Source of the DNA: Thermoplasmata archaeon
GTDB taxonomy: Archaea > Thermoplasmatota > Thermoplasmata > SG8-5 > JAGLSY01
Direction: 5' to 3'
Assembly: GCA_023135545.1 (NCBI GenBank)
Contig: JAGLSY010000036.1
Location: forward strand, 1-14,585
DNA: 14,585 nt
The notes under the pieces are model-generated. The model was not told the origin of the DNA, made no database searches, and was given only the letters and a program-made list of their open reading frames with translations. The number at the start of each line of letters is the position of its first letter. The stretch's first letter is position 1. This document shows, piece after piece, positions 6,547 to 13,283 of the stretch. The translations under genes were made by a program, and so were the position numbers.

Positions 6547-9326
6547 TCCAGAGACCTAGACACGGAGTAAGCAAGAGGATTCAGGGCATCAAGTTCGCCC
6601 ACATGTCTCCCGAAGAGTTCAGGAAGATGTCGGCTGTCAAGGTAATAACGGCCGATACCTACGACGATGATGGCTTCCCGATAGAGATGGGCCTGATGGA
6701 CCCTCATTTGGGAGTTATCGAGCCAGGTCTCAGATGCAGAACCTGTGGTGCCAGGGTTGAGGACTGCCCCGGCCACTTCGGTCGTATAGACCTTGCAATG
6801 CCGGTTATCCACGTTGGCTTCGTGAAGGACATCAAGCGCCTTCTCCAGTCCACCTGTCGGTCATGCGGTCGTATCCTTCTTACAGAGAAGCAGATGGAGG
6901 AGGAGGAAGAGGTCAGGGAGATGCTTGGTTCCCTGGGTGGAGACACAACCGATTTCGACCACCTCATGAAGAGGACTGCCAAGGATGCTAGTGTACGCAC
7001 GATATGCCCGCATTGTGACGCGGAGCAGTTGAAGATAACACTTGACAAGCCAACGACCTTCAGGGAAGAAGGCCACAAGCTCACCCCCAAAGAGGTGCGC
7101 GAGAGGCTGGAGAGGATACCGGACGAGGACCTCACGCCATTGGGTCTCAATCCAGAGGTTTCAAGGCCGGAATGGATGATCCTGACGGTACTGCCTGTGC
7201 CTCCGGTTACCGTGCGCCCCTCTATCACATTGGAATCAGGCGACAGGTCAGAAGATGATCTAACCCACAAGCTTGTCGATGTTCTTAGGATCAACCAGAG
7301 ATTGAGAGAAAACAGGGATGCCGGAGCCCCCCAGCTTATAGTTGAGGACCTTTGGGAACTGCTCCAGTATCACATAACAACATATTTTGACAATCAGACA
7401 TCGGGAATTCCCCCGGCTAGGCACAGGTCCGGAAGGCCGCTCAAAACCCTGGTTCAGAGATTGAAGGGTAAGGAGGGCAGATTCAGGTCAAACCTTTCCG
7501 GTAAGAGGGTCAACTTCTCGGCCAGGACGGTCATATCGCCCGACCCGGTACTCTCCATCAATGAGGTGGGAATTCCGATAAAGGCGTCCAGGGAACTGAC
7601 CATACCTATAAGAGTGACAGAGTTCAACCTGGATGTGGTCAGGGAGATGACAGCAAGGGGAATCGAGCCCTTCGGCGAACACGGTGAGTACCTGCCTGGT
7701 GTCAACTACCTGATAAGAATCGACGGCCGTAGAATAAAGGTCACCGACAGGAATGCCGAGACGGTATCGGAGAACATAGAGATAGGCCAGACCATTGAAA
7801 GGCAACTGGTGGATGGAGATATCGTGTTATTCAACAGGCAGCCGTCCCTTCACAGGATGTCCATGATGGCCCATAAAGTCAGGGTCATGCCGCACAAGAC
7901 CTTCAGGTTCAACCTCTGCGTCTGCCCACCTTACAATGCGGATTTCGATGGCGATGAGATGAACGTCCACGTTCTCCAGAGCCCGGAGGCAATTGCCGAG
8001 GCACGGATTCTGATGCTGGTTCAGGAGAATATCCTGTCACCGAGATTCGGCGGGCCAGTTATCGGAGGAATCCACGATAACATCACGGGTGCCTTCAAGC
8101 TCACCTTCAACAACCCGCTTTTCACCAAGGCGGAAACCTCTGACATACTTTCCAAGGCCAACATTTCCGAGTGGCCGGAGCCGGTTATCGTAGATGGCAA
8201 GGAATTCTGGAACGGCAAGGACATTTTCAGTCTCTGCCTGCCCGATGGCCTCAGCATAGTATTCAAATCATCCATATGCCAGAAGTGCGACAACTGCAAG
8301 AAGGCGAAATGTGACATCGATGCCTATGTAAAGGTAAAGAATGGAAAACTTCAGTCTGGAACCATTGATGAGAAGGGTGTCGGGGCCTTCAAGGGAAAGA
8401 TACTTGACAAGATAGCGAGGGACTACGGCACAGACGCGGCCCGTATCTTCATCGAGACCTCGTCAAAGATGGCACTGGCAACCATCATGATAAGCGGTTT
8501 CAGCACCAGCATCGACGACGAGGACATCCCAAATGATGCCAAGATACAGATTCAGGAGATGCTCAAGCAATCCGTGCAGAAGGTCGGCGAGTATGTGGAT
8601 GCCTACAGGGAAGGAACCCTGGAAGCCATGCCAGGCCGCTCTCTCGTGGAAACACTTGAGGTGGAGGCAATGCGCATACTTGGTAAGGCAAGGGATGAAG
8701 CGGGCCAGATAGCCGGCCGCTATCTGGGGCTGGAGAACTCGGCGGTGATAATGGCCAAGAGCGGGGCAAGAGGCTCCATGCTGAACCTGAGCCAGATGGC
8801 TGGGTGTATCGGCCAGCAGGCCGTCAGGGGCGAGAGGATAAGTAGAGGCTACCACCACAGAACTCTTCCCCACTTCCAGCAGCACGACCTGGGTGCAGCA
8901 GCCAAAGGTTTTGTCACATCCAGTTACAAGGTCGGCCTCAAGCCAACCGAATACTTCTTCCACTCCATGGGTGGCAGGGAAGGTCTGGTGGACACTGCCG
9001 TCAGGACTTCAAGGTCCGGTTACATGCAGAGAAGGCTGATAAACGCCCTGGAGGATTTGAAGGTGATGGAGGACGGCACGGTGCGCAACACGGCCAAAAC
9101 CATCATCCAGTTCAAGTTCGGTGAGGATGGAATCGACCCATCAAGAAGTGTCCAGGGTGATGCCGTGGACATTGATGATGCGCTTCTCAAGACCTTCGGG
9201 GACAGGTTCACACATATACTAGAAGAGATCGAGAGCGGCATATCCAGCTATGCCACCCAAGAGCGTGACATGGAACAGGAGATAGGCGAGGCTGATCTTG
9301 ATATAGCTGATTCGGGAGGTGATTGA
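6543..9326 (+). CDS. rpoA1: RNA polymerase subunit A' (Rpo1N)
   Basis: N-terminal part of the largest catalytic subunit, 927 residues. The N-terminal zinc site is C65-C68-C75-H78, followed by a second set C105/C108 with C155/C158. The switch/lid region runs through RLKGKEGRFRSNLSGKR (about 306-322). The catalytic Mg-binding loop NADFDGDEMNVH carries D467, D469 and D471. A cysteine cluster C579, C582, C585, C590 sits before DAYVKVKNGKLQSG; I recall similar clusters in methanogen A' proteins, so it may be an ordinary extra zinc site. The funnel/bridge-helix region follows (SVQKVGEYVDAYREG; ARGSMLNLSQMAGCIGQQ). The length is slightly above the usual 870-900, partly from an acidic tail after about residue 895. 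GGAGG at 6531-6535 supports the ATG that overlaps the rpoB stop. No intein is seen. Confidence 0.98.
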   Translation: MIQRPRHGVSKRIQGIKFAHMSPEEFRKMSAVKVITADTYDDDGFPIEMGLMDPHLGVIEPGLRCRTCGARVEDCPGHFGRIDLAMPVIHVGFVKDIKRLLQSTCRSCGRILLTEKQMEEEEEVREMLGSLGGDTTDFDHLMKRTAKDASVRTICPHCDAEQLKITLDKPTTFREEGHKLTPKEVRERLERIPDEDLTPLGLNPEVSRPEWMILTVLPVPPVTVRPSITLESGDRSEDDLTHKLVDVLRINQRLRENRDAGAPQLIVEDLWELLQYHITTYFDNQTSGIPPARHRSGRPLKTLVQRLKGKEGRFRSNLSGKRVNFSARTVISPDPVLSINEVGIPIKASRELTIPIRVTEFNLDVVREMTARGIEPFGEHGEYLPGVNYLIRIDGRRIKVTDRNAETVSENIEIGQTIERQLVDGDIVLFNRQPSLHRMSMMAHKVRVMPHKTFRFNLCVCPPYNADFDGDEMNVHVLQSPEAIAEARILMLVQENILSPRFGGPVIGGIHDNITGAFKLTFNNPLFTKAETSDILSKANISEWPEPVIVDGKEFWNGKDIFSLCLPDGLSIVFKSSICQKCDNCKKAKCDIDAYVKVKNGKLQSGTIDEKGVGAFKGKILDKIARDYGTDAARIFIETSSKMALATIMISGFSTSIDDEDIPNDAKIQIQEMLKQSVQKVGEYVDAYREGTLEAMPGRSLVETLEVEAMRILGKARDEAGQIAGRYLGLENSAVIMAKSGARGSMLNLSQMAGCIGQQAVRGERISRGYHHRTLPHFQQHDLGAAAKGFVTSSYKVGLKPTEYFFHSMGGREGLVDTAVRTSRSGYMQRRLINALEDLKVMEDGTVRNTAKTIIQFKFGEDGIDPSRSVQGDAVDIDDALLKTFGDRFTHILEEIESGISSYATQERDMEQEIGEADLDIADSGGD
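9315..9323 (+). promoter_or_regulatory. Extended Shine-Dalgarno at the end of rpoA1
   Basis: GGAGGTGAT is a nine-base match to the complement of the conserved archaeal 16S rRNA 3' end. GGAGG ends 7 nt before the ATG at 9327, which is ideal spacing for a start there. rpoA2 has its own GGAGGG at 9463-9468, so this stronger site is not needed for it. Confidence 0.6.
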
Positions 9327-9473
9327 ATGTGCGAGTGTAATGAGCATATTCAAAAGCTCGAGGGAACCGAGAGATTCGGAATGCGAGAGCAGGACTTCTC
9401 GGTTCCCTCGAACTCTTCAAAATGCAAACTGCATTCGCATTTTGAAAAGCCCGTAATGGAATGGAGGGATTAA
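9327..9473 (+). CDS. Possible 48-aa ORF between rpoA1 and rpoA2, function unknown
   Basis: The ATG directly follows the rpoA1 TGA in the same reading frame and has an extended ribosome-binding site. The ORF runs 48 codons and its TAA ends 2 nt before the rpoA2 ATG, so it exactly fills the gap. The product begins MCECNEHIQK and ends EKPVMEWRD, with three cysteines and three histidines but no motif I recognise. It could be a real small protein, a leader peptide coupling rpoA2 translation, a former C-terminal extension of A' reached by UGA read-through, or a chance ORF over two large hairpins. Because the palindromes explain much of its sequence, coding status is doubtful. Confidence 0.3.
   Translation: MCECNEHIQKLEGTERFGMREQDFSVPSNSSKCKLHSHFEKPVMEWRD
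9358..9411 (+). repeat. 15-bp perfect inverted repeat (hairpin 1) in the rpoA1-rpoA2 gap
   Basis: TCGAGGGAACCGAGA (9358-9372) is exactly complementary to 9397-9411, with 24 nt between the arms. The stem is G+C-rich and should fold stably in RNA. It is not followed by a U-tract, so it does not look like an intrinsic terminator. Confidence 0.85.
9416..9446 (+). repeat. 10-bp perfect inverted repeat (hairpin 2) in the rpoA1-rpoA2 gap
   Basis: TTCAAAATGC (9416-9425) pairs perfectly with GCATTTTGAA (9437-9446) around an 11-nt loop. A smaller alternative stem, AATGC/GCATT (9421-9425 with 9431-9435), overlaps it. AATGCGA in the loop of hairpin 1 (9380-9386) could also pair with TCGCATT at 9435-9441, so alternative folds exist. 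Confidence 0.75.
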
Positions 9474-9475
9474 AG

Positions 9476-10951
9476 ATGGCAAGGAAAGACACCGTTAACG
9501 CCCTGATTCGCAGGGGAGTCAGTGCCAAGGTATCCGAGGCGCTGGCCAATGCCGGTTTCAAGATAGGCGACCTTAAGAAAACACCATTCGAGCTGATAAC
9601 CAAGTACATATCCGAGGAGGATGCTGAGGAGCTTCTCAAGCTCATCGGAGCCAAAAAGACCCACATCGACAAGGACCAGCTGGAGGCTCAGAAGAAGAAG
9701 GCACCAAAGAAGGAAGTGGTCGAGAAGCCCAAGAAGATCAAAGTCAGAAAGGATTTCAAGATGCCGTCAAAGGTTCCGAAACTCGACGACTTCGAGCAGG
9801 AGATATTCAACATTGCCGCAAAGAAGGGCCTTCCATTGCCCCTCTCCCTGGTGCAGAAGATAGCCGCCAAGATTAAGCCCCTTGACCTGAAAAAGAAGGA
9901 TATTGACATCTACATGGATGAGATAATACTCACCTTCAAAAAGCGCTTAATAGATGCCAATGAGTCGGCCGGTATAGTATCAGCACAGTCCATCGGCGAG
10001 CCTGGAACCCAGATGACCATGAGAACTTTCCACTATGCCGGAGTGGCTGAGATAAACGTTACCCTGGGCCTTCCAAGGCTGATAGAGATTGTGGATGCCA
10101 GGAGGACACCCAGCACTCCCATGATGACCATCCACCTGAAGGAGGAAGTCAAAAATGACCTGGATCAGGTAAAGAAGGTGGCATCAAACATCGAGATGAC
10201 CCAGCTGATCGATGTGGCCGCTATCGAAACAGATATCGGAAACATGCAGGTAATCGTGAAGCCAGATGCAAAGAAGCTTGCCGATAAAGGCATAACCATA
10301 GAGGAAATCAAGGCTAGCCTAGGCAAGGAAAGGAAGTTGAAATCATCCATTGAATCCGAAGGAAAGAAGATGATTGTCGTCAAGTCCGAAGAGGTGTCCT
10401 TTAGGAAACTACAGCAGATCTTTGAAATAGTCCGGGACTGTAAGATTAAGGGTATCGACGGTATCAACAGGGCAGTTATAAGGATGGGCGATGACGGCTA
10501 TATAATTTACACCGAGGGTTCCAACCTGGCCAAGGTTCCGGAGCTGGAAGCCGTCGACCCGACACTCACCACCACGAACAGCATAACCGAGATATACACT
10601 GTGCTGGGCGTCGAAGCTGGCAGGAACGCGATAATAAAAGAGGCTGGTGCAACACTTGACGAGCAGGGACTTACGGTGGACAAGCGCCACATCATGCTGG
10701 TTGCGGACATAATGACCAACGACGGAGATGTGAAGGCCATCGGACGTCACGGTATATCCGGAAGGAAATCCAGTGTTCTGGCCCGTGCCGCCTTCGAAAT
10801 CACCTCTGCCCACCTGCTCAAGGCTGGTATAATCGGTGAGGTGGATGCATTGGACGGAGTGGCAGAAAACATTATTGTAGGCCAGCCTGTTACCGTTGGT
10901 ACGGGAGCCGTGAATCTCATATATTCACCACCTAAAAGGAGGAAAAAGTAA
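9476..10951 (+). CDS. rpoA2: RNA polymerase subunit A'' (Rpo1C) with N-terminal helix-hairpin-helix-like extension
   Basis: C-terminal part of the largest RNA polymerase subunit, carrying the trigger loop and part of the jaw and cleft. From ATG 9476 the product is 491 residues, against about 385-400 for most archaeal A''. The core begins near residue 104. The conserved trigger-loop segment SIGEPGTQMTMRTFHYAG starts at residue 172, followed by GLPRLIEIVDARRTPSTPMMT and, near the C-terminus, HGISGRKSSVLARAAFE. Ahead of it lie about 60 residues resembling a helix-hairpin-helix fold (RRGVSAKVSEALANAGFKIGDL...EEDAEELLKLIG), then a Lys-rich linker at about 61-103. I chose ATG 9476 because GGAGGG at 9463-9468 is 7 nt ahead; the in-frame ATG at 9461 overlaps that site. 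The stop overlaps the rpl30e start by one base. Confidence 0.96.
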   Translation: MARKDTVNALIRRGVSAKVSEALANAGFKIGDLKKTPFELITKYISEEDAEELLKLIGAKKTHIDKDQLEAQKKKAPKKEVVEKPKKIKVRKDFKMPSKVPKLDDFEQEIFNIAAKKGLPLPLSLVQKIAAKIKPLDLKKKDIDIYMDEIILTFKKRLIDANESAGIVSAQSIGEPGTQMTMRTFHYAGVAEINVTLGLPRLIEIVDARRTPSTPMMTIHLKEEVKNDLDQVKKVASNIEMTQLIDVAAIETDIGNMQVIVKPDAKKLADKGITIEEIKASLGKERKLKSSIESEGKKMIVVKSEEVSFRKLQQIFEIVRDCKIKGIDGINRAVIRMGDDGYIIYTEGSNLAKVPELEAVDPTLTTTNSITEIYTVLGVEAGRNAIIKEAGATLDEQGLTVDKRHIMLVADIMTNDGDVKAIGRHGISGRKSSVLARAAFEITSAHLLKAGIIGEVDALDGVAENIIVGQPVTVGTGAVNLIYSPPKRRKK

Positions 10952-11220
10952 TGGACCTTAACAGAGCCCTCAGGGCCGCTGCAAAAACAGGTAAACTTCT
11001 CTACGGAGCAGAGCAGGCCAAGAAGGCCATCGAGACCAACGAGGCAAAGTTGATAATACTTGCCAGCAATTCCCCGACACCGGAATTGAAGGAGCAAAAC
11101 AAGGTGCCGAACATAGACTTCCCAGGAACCAATATGGAGCTTGGGGCGGCCTGCGGTAAGCCCTTTTCCATATCTGTGGTCACGGTGATAGATCCCGGCG
11201 AATCCCAGTTACTAGCCTGA
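10951..11220 (+). CDS. rpl30e: Ribosomal protein L30e
   Basis: Large-subunit ribosomal protein of the archaeal/eukaryotic L30e family (L7Ae-like RNA-binding fold). The 89-residue product has the usual start of alternating helices (LNRALRAAAKTGKLLYGAEQAKKAI), the strand AKLIILASNSP, and the signature GTNMELGAACGKPFSISVVTVIDPG. The length is slightly below the typical 95-100. AGGAGG at 10937-10942, inside the end of rpoA2, is 8 nt before the ATG, and the stop/start overlap is TAATG, so the gene is coupled to rpoA2. Its place between rpoA2 and nusA is the standard archaeal order. Confidence 0.95.
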   Translation: MDLNRALRAAAKTGKLLYGAEQAKKAIETNEAKLIILASNSPTPELKEQNKVPNIDFPGTNMELGAACGKPFSISVVTVIDPGESQLLA

Positions 11221-11232
11221 TAGGTCGATCAA

Positions 11233-11658
11233 ATGGGTGAAATAGTACTTGACAACCAAACCCTTCTTCATATTACCTTATTCGAGAGAATGACCAGGAC
11301 CACAATAAAGGACTGCATCGAAACCGATGACAGGATTATTTTCATGGTCAAGGCCGGGCAGATAAGCAAGGCCGTGGGCATCAAGGGCGAGAACGTATCC
11401 AAGCTGAGGAAGCAGTTATCGAAGACCATTCAGATAGTAGAATATTCCGATGACCCCATCCAGTTCATAATGAGCGTTTTCCACCCCTACGGGGCCGAGA
11501 GTGTCAACATAGAGCAGAAGGGCAATGTCACCCACGCAACGGTCAAGGTCAACCCCATCCTGAAAGCCAAGGCGATTGGGAAAAACGGCAGGAATCTGAA
11601 GGTGGCCAGGGACATGATATTCCGTCATCACAATATTCAAAGCGTTAGTGTCGCGTAA
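11233..11658 (+). CDS. nusA: Archaeal NusA-like KH-domain transcription factor
   Basis: Short archaeal NusA, equivalent to the two KH domains of bacterial NusA without the polymerase-binding N-terminal domain or S1 domain. The 141-residue length is normal. KH1 has its loop at GIKG (49-52) and KH2 at GKNG (116-119, in AIGKNGRNLKVAR), so both RNA-binding GxxG loops are intact. It starts 12 nt after rpl30e with only a weak ribosome-binding sequence (AGGTCGAT). It is last in the operon. The final codons form the first of three tandem repeats that continue into the 3' region, so the extreme C-terminus (NIQSVSVA) lies in repeat DNA. Confidence 0.93.
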   Translation: MGEIVLDNQTLLHITLFERMTRTTIKDCIETDDRIIFMVKAGQISKAVGIKGENVSKLRKQLSKTIQIVEYSDDPIQFIMSVFHPYGAESVNIEQKGNVTHATVKVNPILKAKAIGKNGRNLKVARDMIFRHHNIQSVSVA

Positions 11659-11750
11659 GCATATTTAGCTTTGAATCAATTCTAAGCGTAAGCGTGGCTT
11701 AGCAAGGCTAAGCTTTAAATCGATATTCAAAGCGCAAGTGTGGCGTAGTG
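11635..11750 (+). repeat. Three tandem repeats of about 45 bp starting inside the nusA 3' end
   Basis: The core recurs at 11635 (ATTCAAAGCGTTAGTG...), 11679 (ATTCTAAGCGTAAGCG...) and 11725 (ATTCAAAGCGCAAGTG...), at spacings of 44 and 46 nt. Copies 1 and 3 match at 22 of 25 positions over 11633-11657 and 11723-11747, and each reaches a stop-like TAA/TAG. Inverted elements overlap: GCTTTGAAT (11668-11676) can pair with ATTCAAAGC of copy 1 (11635-11643) or copy 3 (11725-11733). GCTTAG (11697-11702) can pair with CTAAGC upstream (11682-11687) or downstream (11708-11713). Confidence 0.75.
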
Positions 11751-11850
11751 GAAATTGCCCACTTGGATGCATTCTTTACCCGCCATCCCGGCCCCCACCA
11801 CGTAGTTTTTCACTGTGACCCATGCTAACTAATACTGTGACCCATGTTGG
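11741..11850 (+). repeat. 110-nt intergenic repeat, copy 1 (between convergent nusA and PH-like gene)
   Basis: Aligns with 14040-14149 at a constant offset of 2299 across its length with only small compensating gaps, roughly 70% identical by eye. The best block is the last 40 nt (11811-11850 with 14110-14149), with 30 of 40 identical. Shared landmarks are TGGCG at the start, CTTGG, a pyrimidine-rich run ending CCCCCACCACG, and two ACTNNGACCCA boxes 22 nt apart. It ends 16 nt before the stop of the minus-strand gene. No ORF is supported. Confidence 0.65.
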
Positions 11851-11866
11851 CATATCAATGGAGCCC

Positions 11867-12379
11867 TCAATCAACAAATTGGTTTGCTTGTATGAGATGC
11901 TCTTCTGCCCTCTCGATGAAAGTATCCGGCATGTTCACATCGATTACTATCTCGTCAGCCTGCTTCCACAGAACCGATATGAACCTTCGGGCACTTTTCA
12001 ATCTTATCAAGACAAGGTTATTCCTGATAGTGGCCAGAGAGATTCTGGGCTTCATGATGCTGGCCGTTACGCCGTACCCCATGGACAGGGCATCCATCTT
12101 CTCCACTCCCTCTATATCCTCCCAGGGTATCTCGATTTTGAACAGGATTCCCTGCCTGAGAATCATCCCTCCATATCCGACCTCGTGGCGAGTCATCAGG
12201 GGCGTAATTCCAAAGACAACCAGACAGACCATATACAGGCAAATGAAGGCGGCCATGTAGGCGATACTGGAGCCGGGTACGAGAATAAGAAGGGCCGAAA
12301 TGAAAAACACGCTGATATAGCCCATTCTCATGTAAAACAGCAGATGCCCATAGCTGAATTTATTCTCACCCGTGGCCAT
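11867..12379 (-). CDS. Two-helix membrane protein with a PH-like (bPH2/DUF304-type) domain
   Basis: Uncharacterised membrane protein, 170 residues. Two hydrophobic helices are visible at about 21-35 and 39-58, followed by a soluble part beginning TRHEVGYGGMILRQGILFKIEIPWEDIEGVEKM. That pattern of an exposed GMILRQGI strand then IPWEDIEGVE is typical of bacterial/archaeal PH-like domains such as YdbS/DUF304. The domain is therefore probably cytoplasmic and membrane-anchored. The precise role is unknown. The start ATG has AAGGGG only 1 nt away, too close for normal use, so initiation may be SD-independent; a TATA-like TTTATTTATT lies on the minus strand near 12415-12424. It lies downstream of the pilin gene on the same strand but is separated from it by a terminator and 246 nt, so it probably has its own promoter. 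Confidence 0.6.
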   Translation of the reverse strand: MATGENKFSYGHLLFYMRMGYISVFFISALLILVPGSSIAYMAAFICLYMVCLVVFGITPLMTRHEVGYGGMILRQGILFKIEIPWEDIEGVEKMDALSMGYGVTASIMKPRISLATIRNNLVLIRLKSARRFISVLWKQADEIVIDVNMPDTFIERAEEHLIQANQFVD

Positions 12380-12428
12380 GCCCCTTAAACAGCCACAAAG
12401 GATAAAAGAATTTTGAATAAATAAACGC

Positions 12429-12480
12429 TCGCATGATTGAACTTCGTCAATTATCGCATGGCTGAACTGACATCAGCCAT
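12429..12480. repeat. Two tandem 25-nt units, each a hairpin or palindrome, upstream of the PH-like gene
   Basis: TCGCATGATTGAACT (12429-12443) recurs as TCGCATGGCTGAACT (12454-12468), 25 nt later, with 13 of 15 identical. Each unit folds: ATTGA/TCAAT around 6 nt in the first, and ATGGCTGA (12458-12465) with TCAGCCAT (12473-12480) around 7 nt in the second. The bases that differ between 5' arms are matched by changes in the 3' arms. The units lie just upstream of the likely PH-gene TATA box. Confidence 0.6.
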
Positions 12481-12591
12481 AAAACAGATGAAAAACAGAG
12501 TTATTCATCATAAAAAAATTCGGAATGCCTCGCTTGTTTTTTTGAAAAACATATCTGGAATAGCAGACATATTAAAGACATAAGCTCGGCA

Positions 12592-12624
12592 ATCCAAAGA
12601 AAAAGGGGTGAGCACGAGGCTCAC
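12592..12624 (-). terminator. Hairpin plus T-run terminator of the pilin gene
   Basis: On the minus strand, GTGAGC-CTCGT-GCTCAC (12624-12608) is followed at once by CCCCTTTTTCTTTG. The stem begins one base after the pilin stop codon. A hairpin followed by a T-run is a good transcription stop signal; in archaea the T-run is usually the key part. Confidence 0.65.
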
Positions 12625-12625
12625 A

Positions 12626-13144
12626 TTAAGAGGGGGTTGTGAAATCGGTTTTTCCGAGTATTTTGAGTTCAGATCCTTCATTGTCGATAACCTTTATTGT
12701 GTATTTCATACCCGAAGCCAGACCGGTAATCAGCATCGAATCGCCCGAATTGATTTCATTACCAACCGGGAGAAGATCTCGATAAACTGCGGTCACATTT
12801 TGATCACTGGATGTCATGTCAAAATTCTCGGTGTCCGGGATTCCGGGCCACGAGAATGATATTCTCTTTCCATCAGTGTCTTCCAGCATCAATTTTAGGT
12901 ATACTGGCTCTTCATTTTGAAAGGCACCAAACTCGATTTCTACGGTATCACTGCTTTTTATTTTTATGTCTTCAATGCTTCCACCAGAATCAACATCAAA
13001 GCCATCTGGTGGAATATCTATCACCATCACGTACAGTACAGCCGCTAACACCACAGTTATCGCAACCATCAAGATGGTCGCAATCACTGGAGACACTCCT
13101 TCTTGGTCCTTGCGGACCCTCCATATATTTTTTACTTCACTCAT
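12626..13144 (-). CDS. Archaeal type IV pilin precursor (PilA-like)
   Basis: Secreted pilin or pilin-like protein, 172 residues. The N-terminus has a charged leader (to about residue 16, RKDQEG), a likely prepilin peptidase cleavage after G16, then VSPVIATILMVAITVV and further hydrophobic residues to about 42. This is the typical archaeal pilin N-domain, whose hydrophobic helix packs into the filament. The rest is a soluble, Asp/Ser/Thr-rich beta domain without recognisable motifs. GGAGG at 13152-13156 lies 7 nt before ATG, and the TATA box (TTTTTATACC on the minus strand) is near 13197-13205. It is an isolated gene with its own terminator; no assembly ATPase or platform gene is next to it, so it may depend on machinery elsewhere. 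It could instead be a surface adhesin with a pilin N-domain. Confidence 0.85.
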   Translation of the reverse strand: MSEVKNIWRVRKDQEGVSPVIATILMVAITVVLAAVLYVMVIDIPPDGFDVDSGGSIEDIKIKSSDTVEIEFGAFQNEEPVYLKLMLEDTDGKRISFSWPGIPDTENFDMTSSDQNVTAVYRDLLPVGNEINSGDSMLITGLASGMKYTIKVIDNEGSELKILGKTDFTTPS

Positions 13145-13205
13145 GTTTTGTCCTCCTGCAGGTTATTTGCCTGCATGATGAAATTTGTAAACCAGGGTAT
13201 AAAAA
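13145..13205 (-). promoter_or_regulatory. Pilin promoter and 5' leader with hairpin next to the ribosome-binding site
   Basis: Reading the minus strand, the TATA box (about 13205-13197) predicts a start near 13174. The leader then begins with TGCAGG-N7-CCTGCA (13175-13157), a perfect 6-bp hairpin whose stem ends one base before GGAGG (13156-13152). Such a stem could shield or stabilise the 5' end of the mRNA; this is inference. Confidence 0.55.
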
Positions 13206-13283
13206 TGAAATCTTTACATGTAGACTTTTTAGCTAAATTGCCCACTTTCATGCTCTACACTTCATGTTTGGCCCCCTCACTGC

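Noticed and set aside
8277..8312. Cysteine cluster C579/C582/C585/C590 in RpoA' as a novel zinc site
   Set aside because: I recall similar cysteine clusters before DAYV-type sequence in other archaeal A' subunits, so I treat it as an ordinary feature of the family rather than novel.
9461..9475. ATG at 9461 as the rpoA2 start
   Set aside because: It lies on the GGAGGG that best serves ATG 9476, and the added residues MEGLK have no family support.
2938..10951. Possible inteins or introns in rpoB, rpoA1 or rpoA2
   Set aside because: Conserved motifs run uninterrupted and the extra length of A'' is at its N-terminus, with no intein splice-junction motifs.
11635..11850. CRISPR array
   Set aside because: Only three diverged copies with 44-46 nt periodicity and no constant repeat with unique spacers, and no cas gene nearby.
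11822..12388. Plus-strand ORFs of 188 and 138 codons opposite the PH-like gene
   Set aside because: The minus-strand frame encodes two membrane helices and a PH-like domain; the plus-strand products are low-information shadows.
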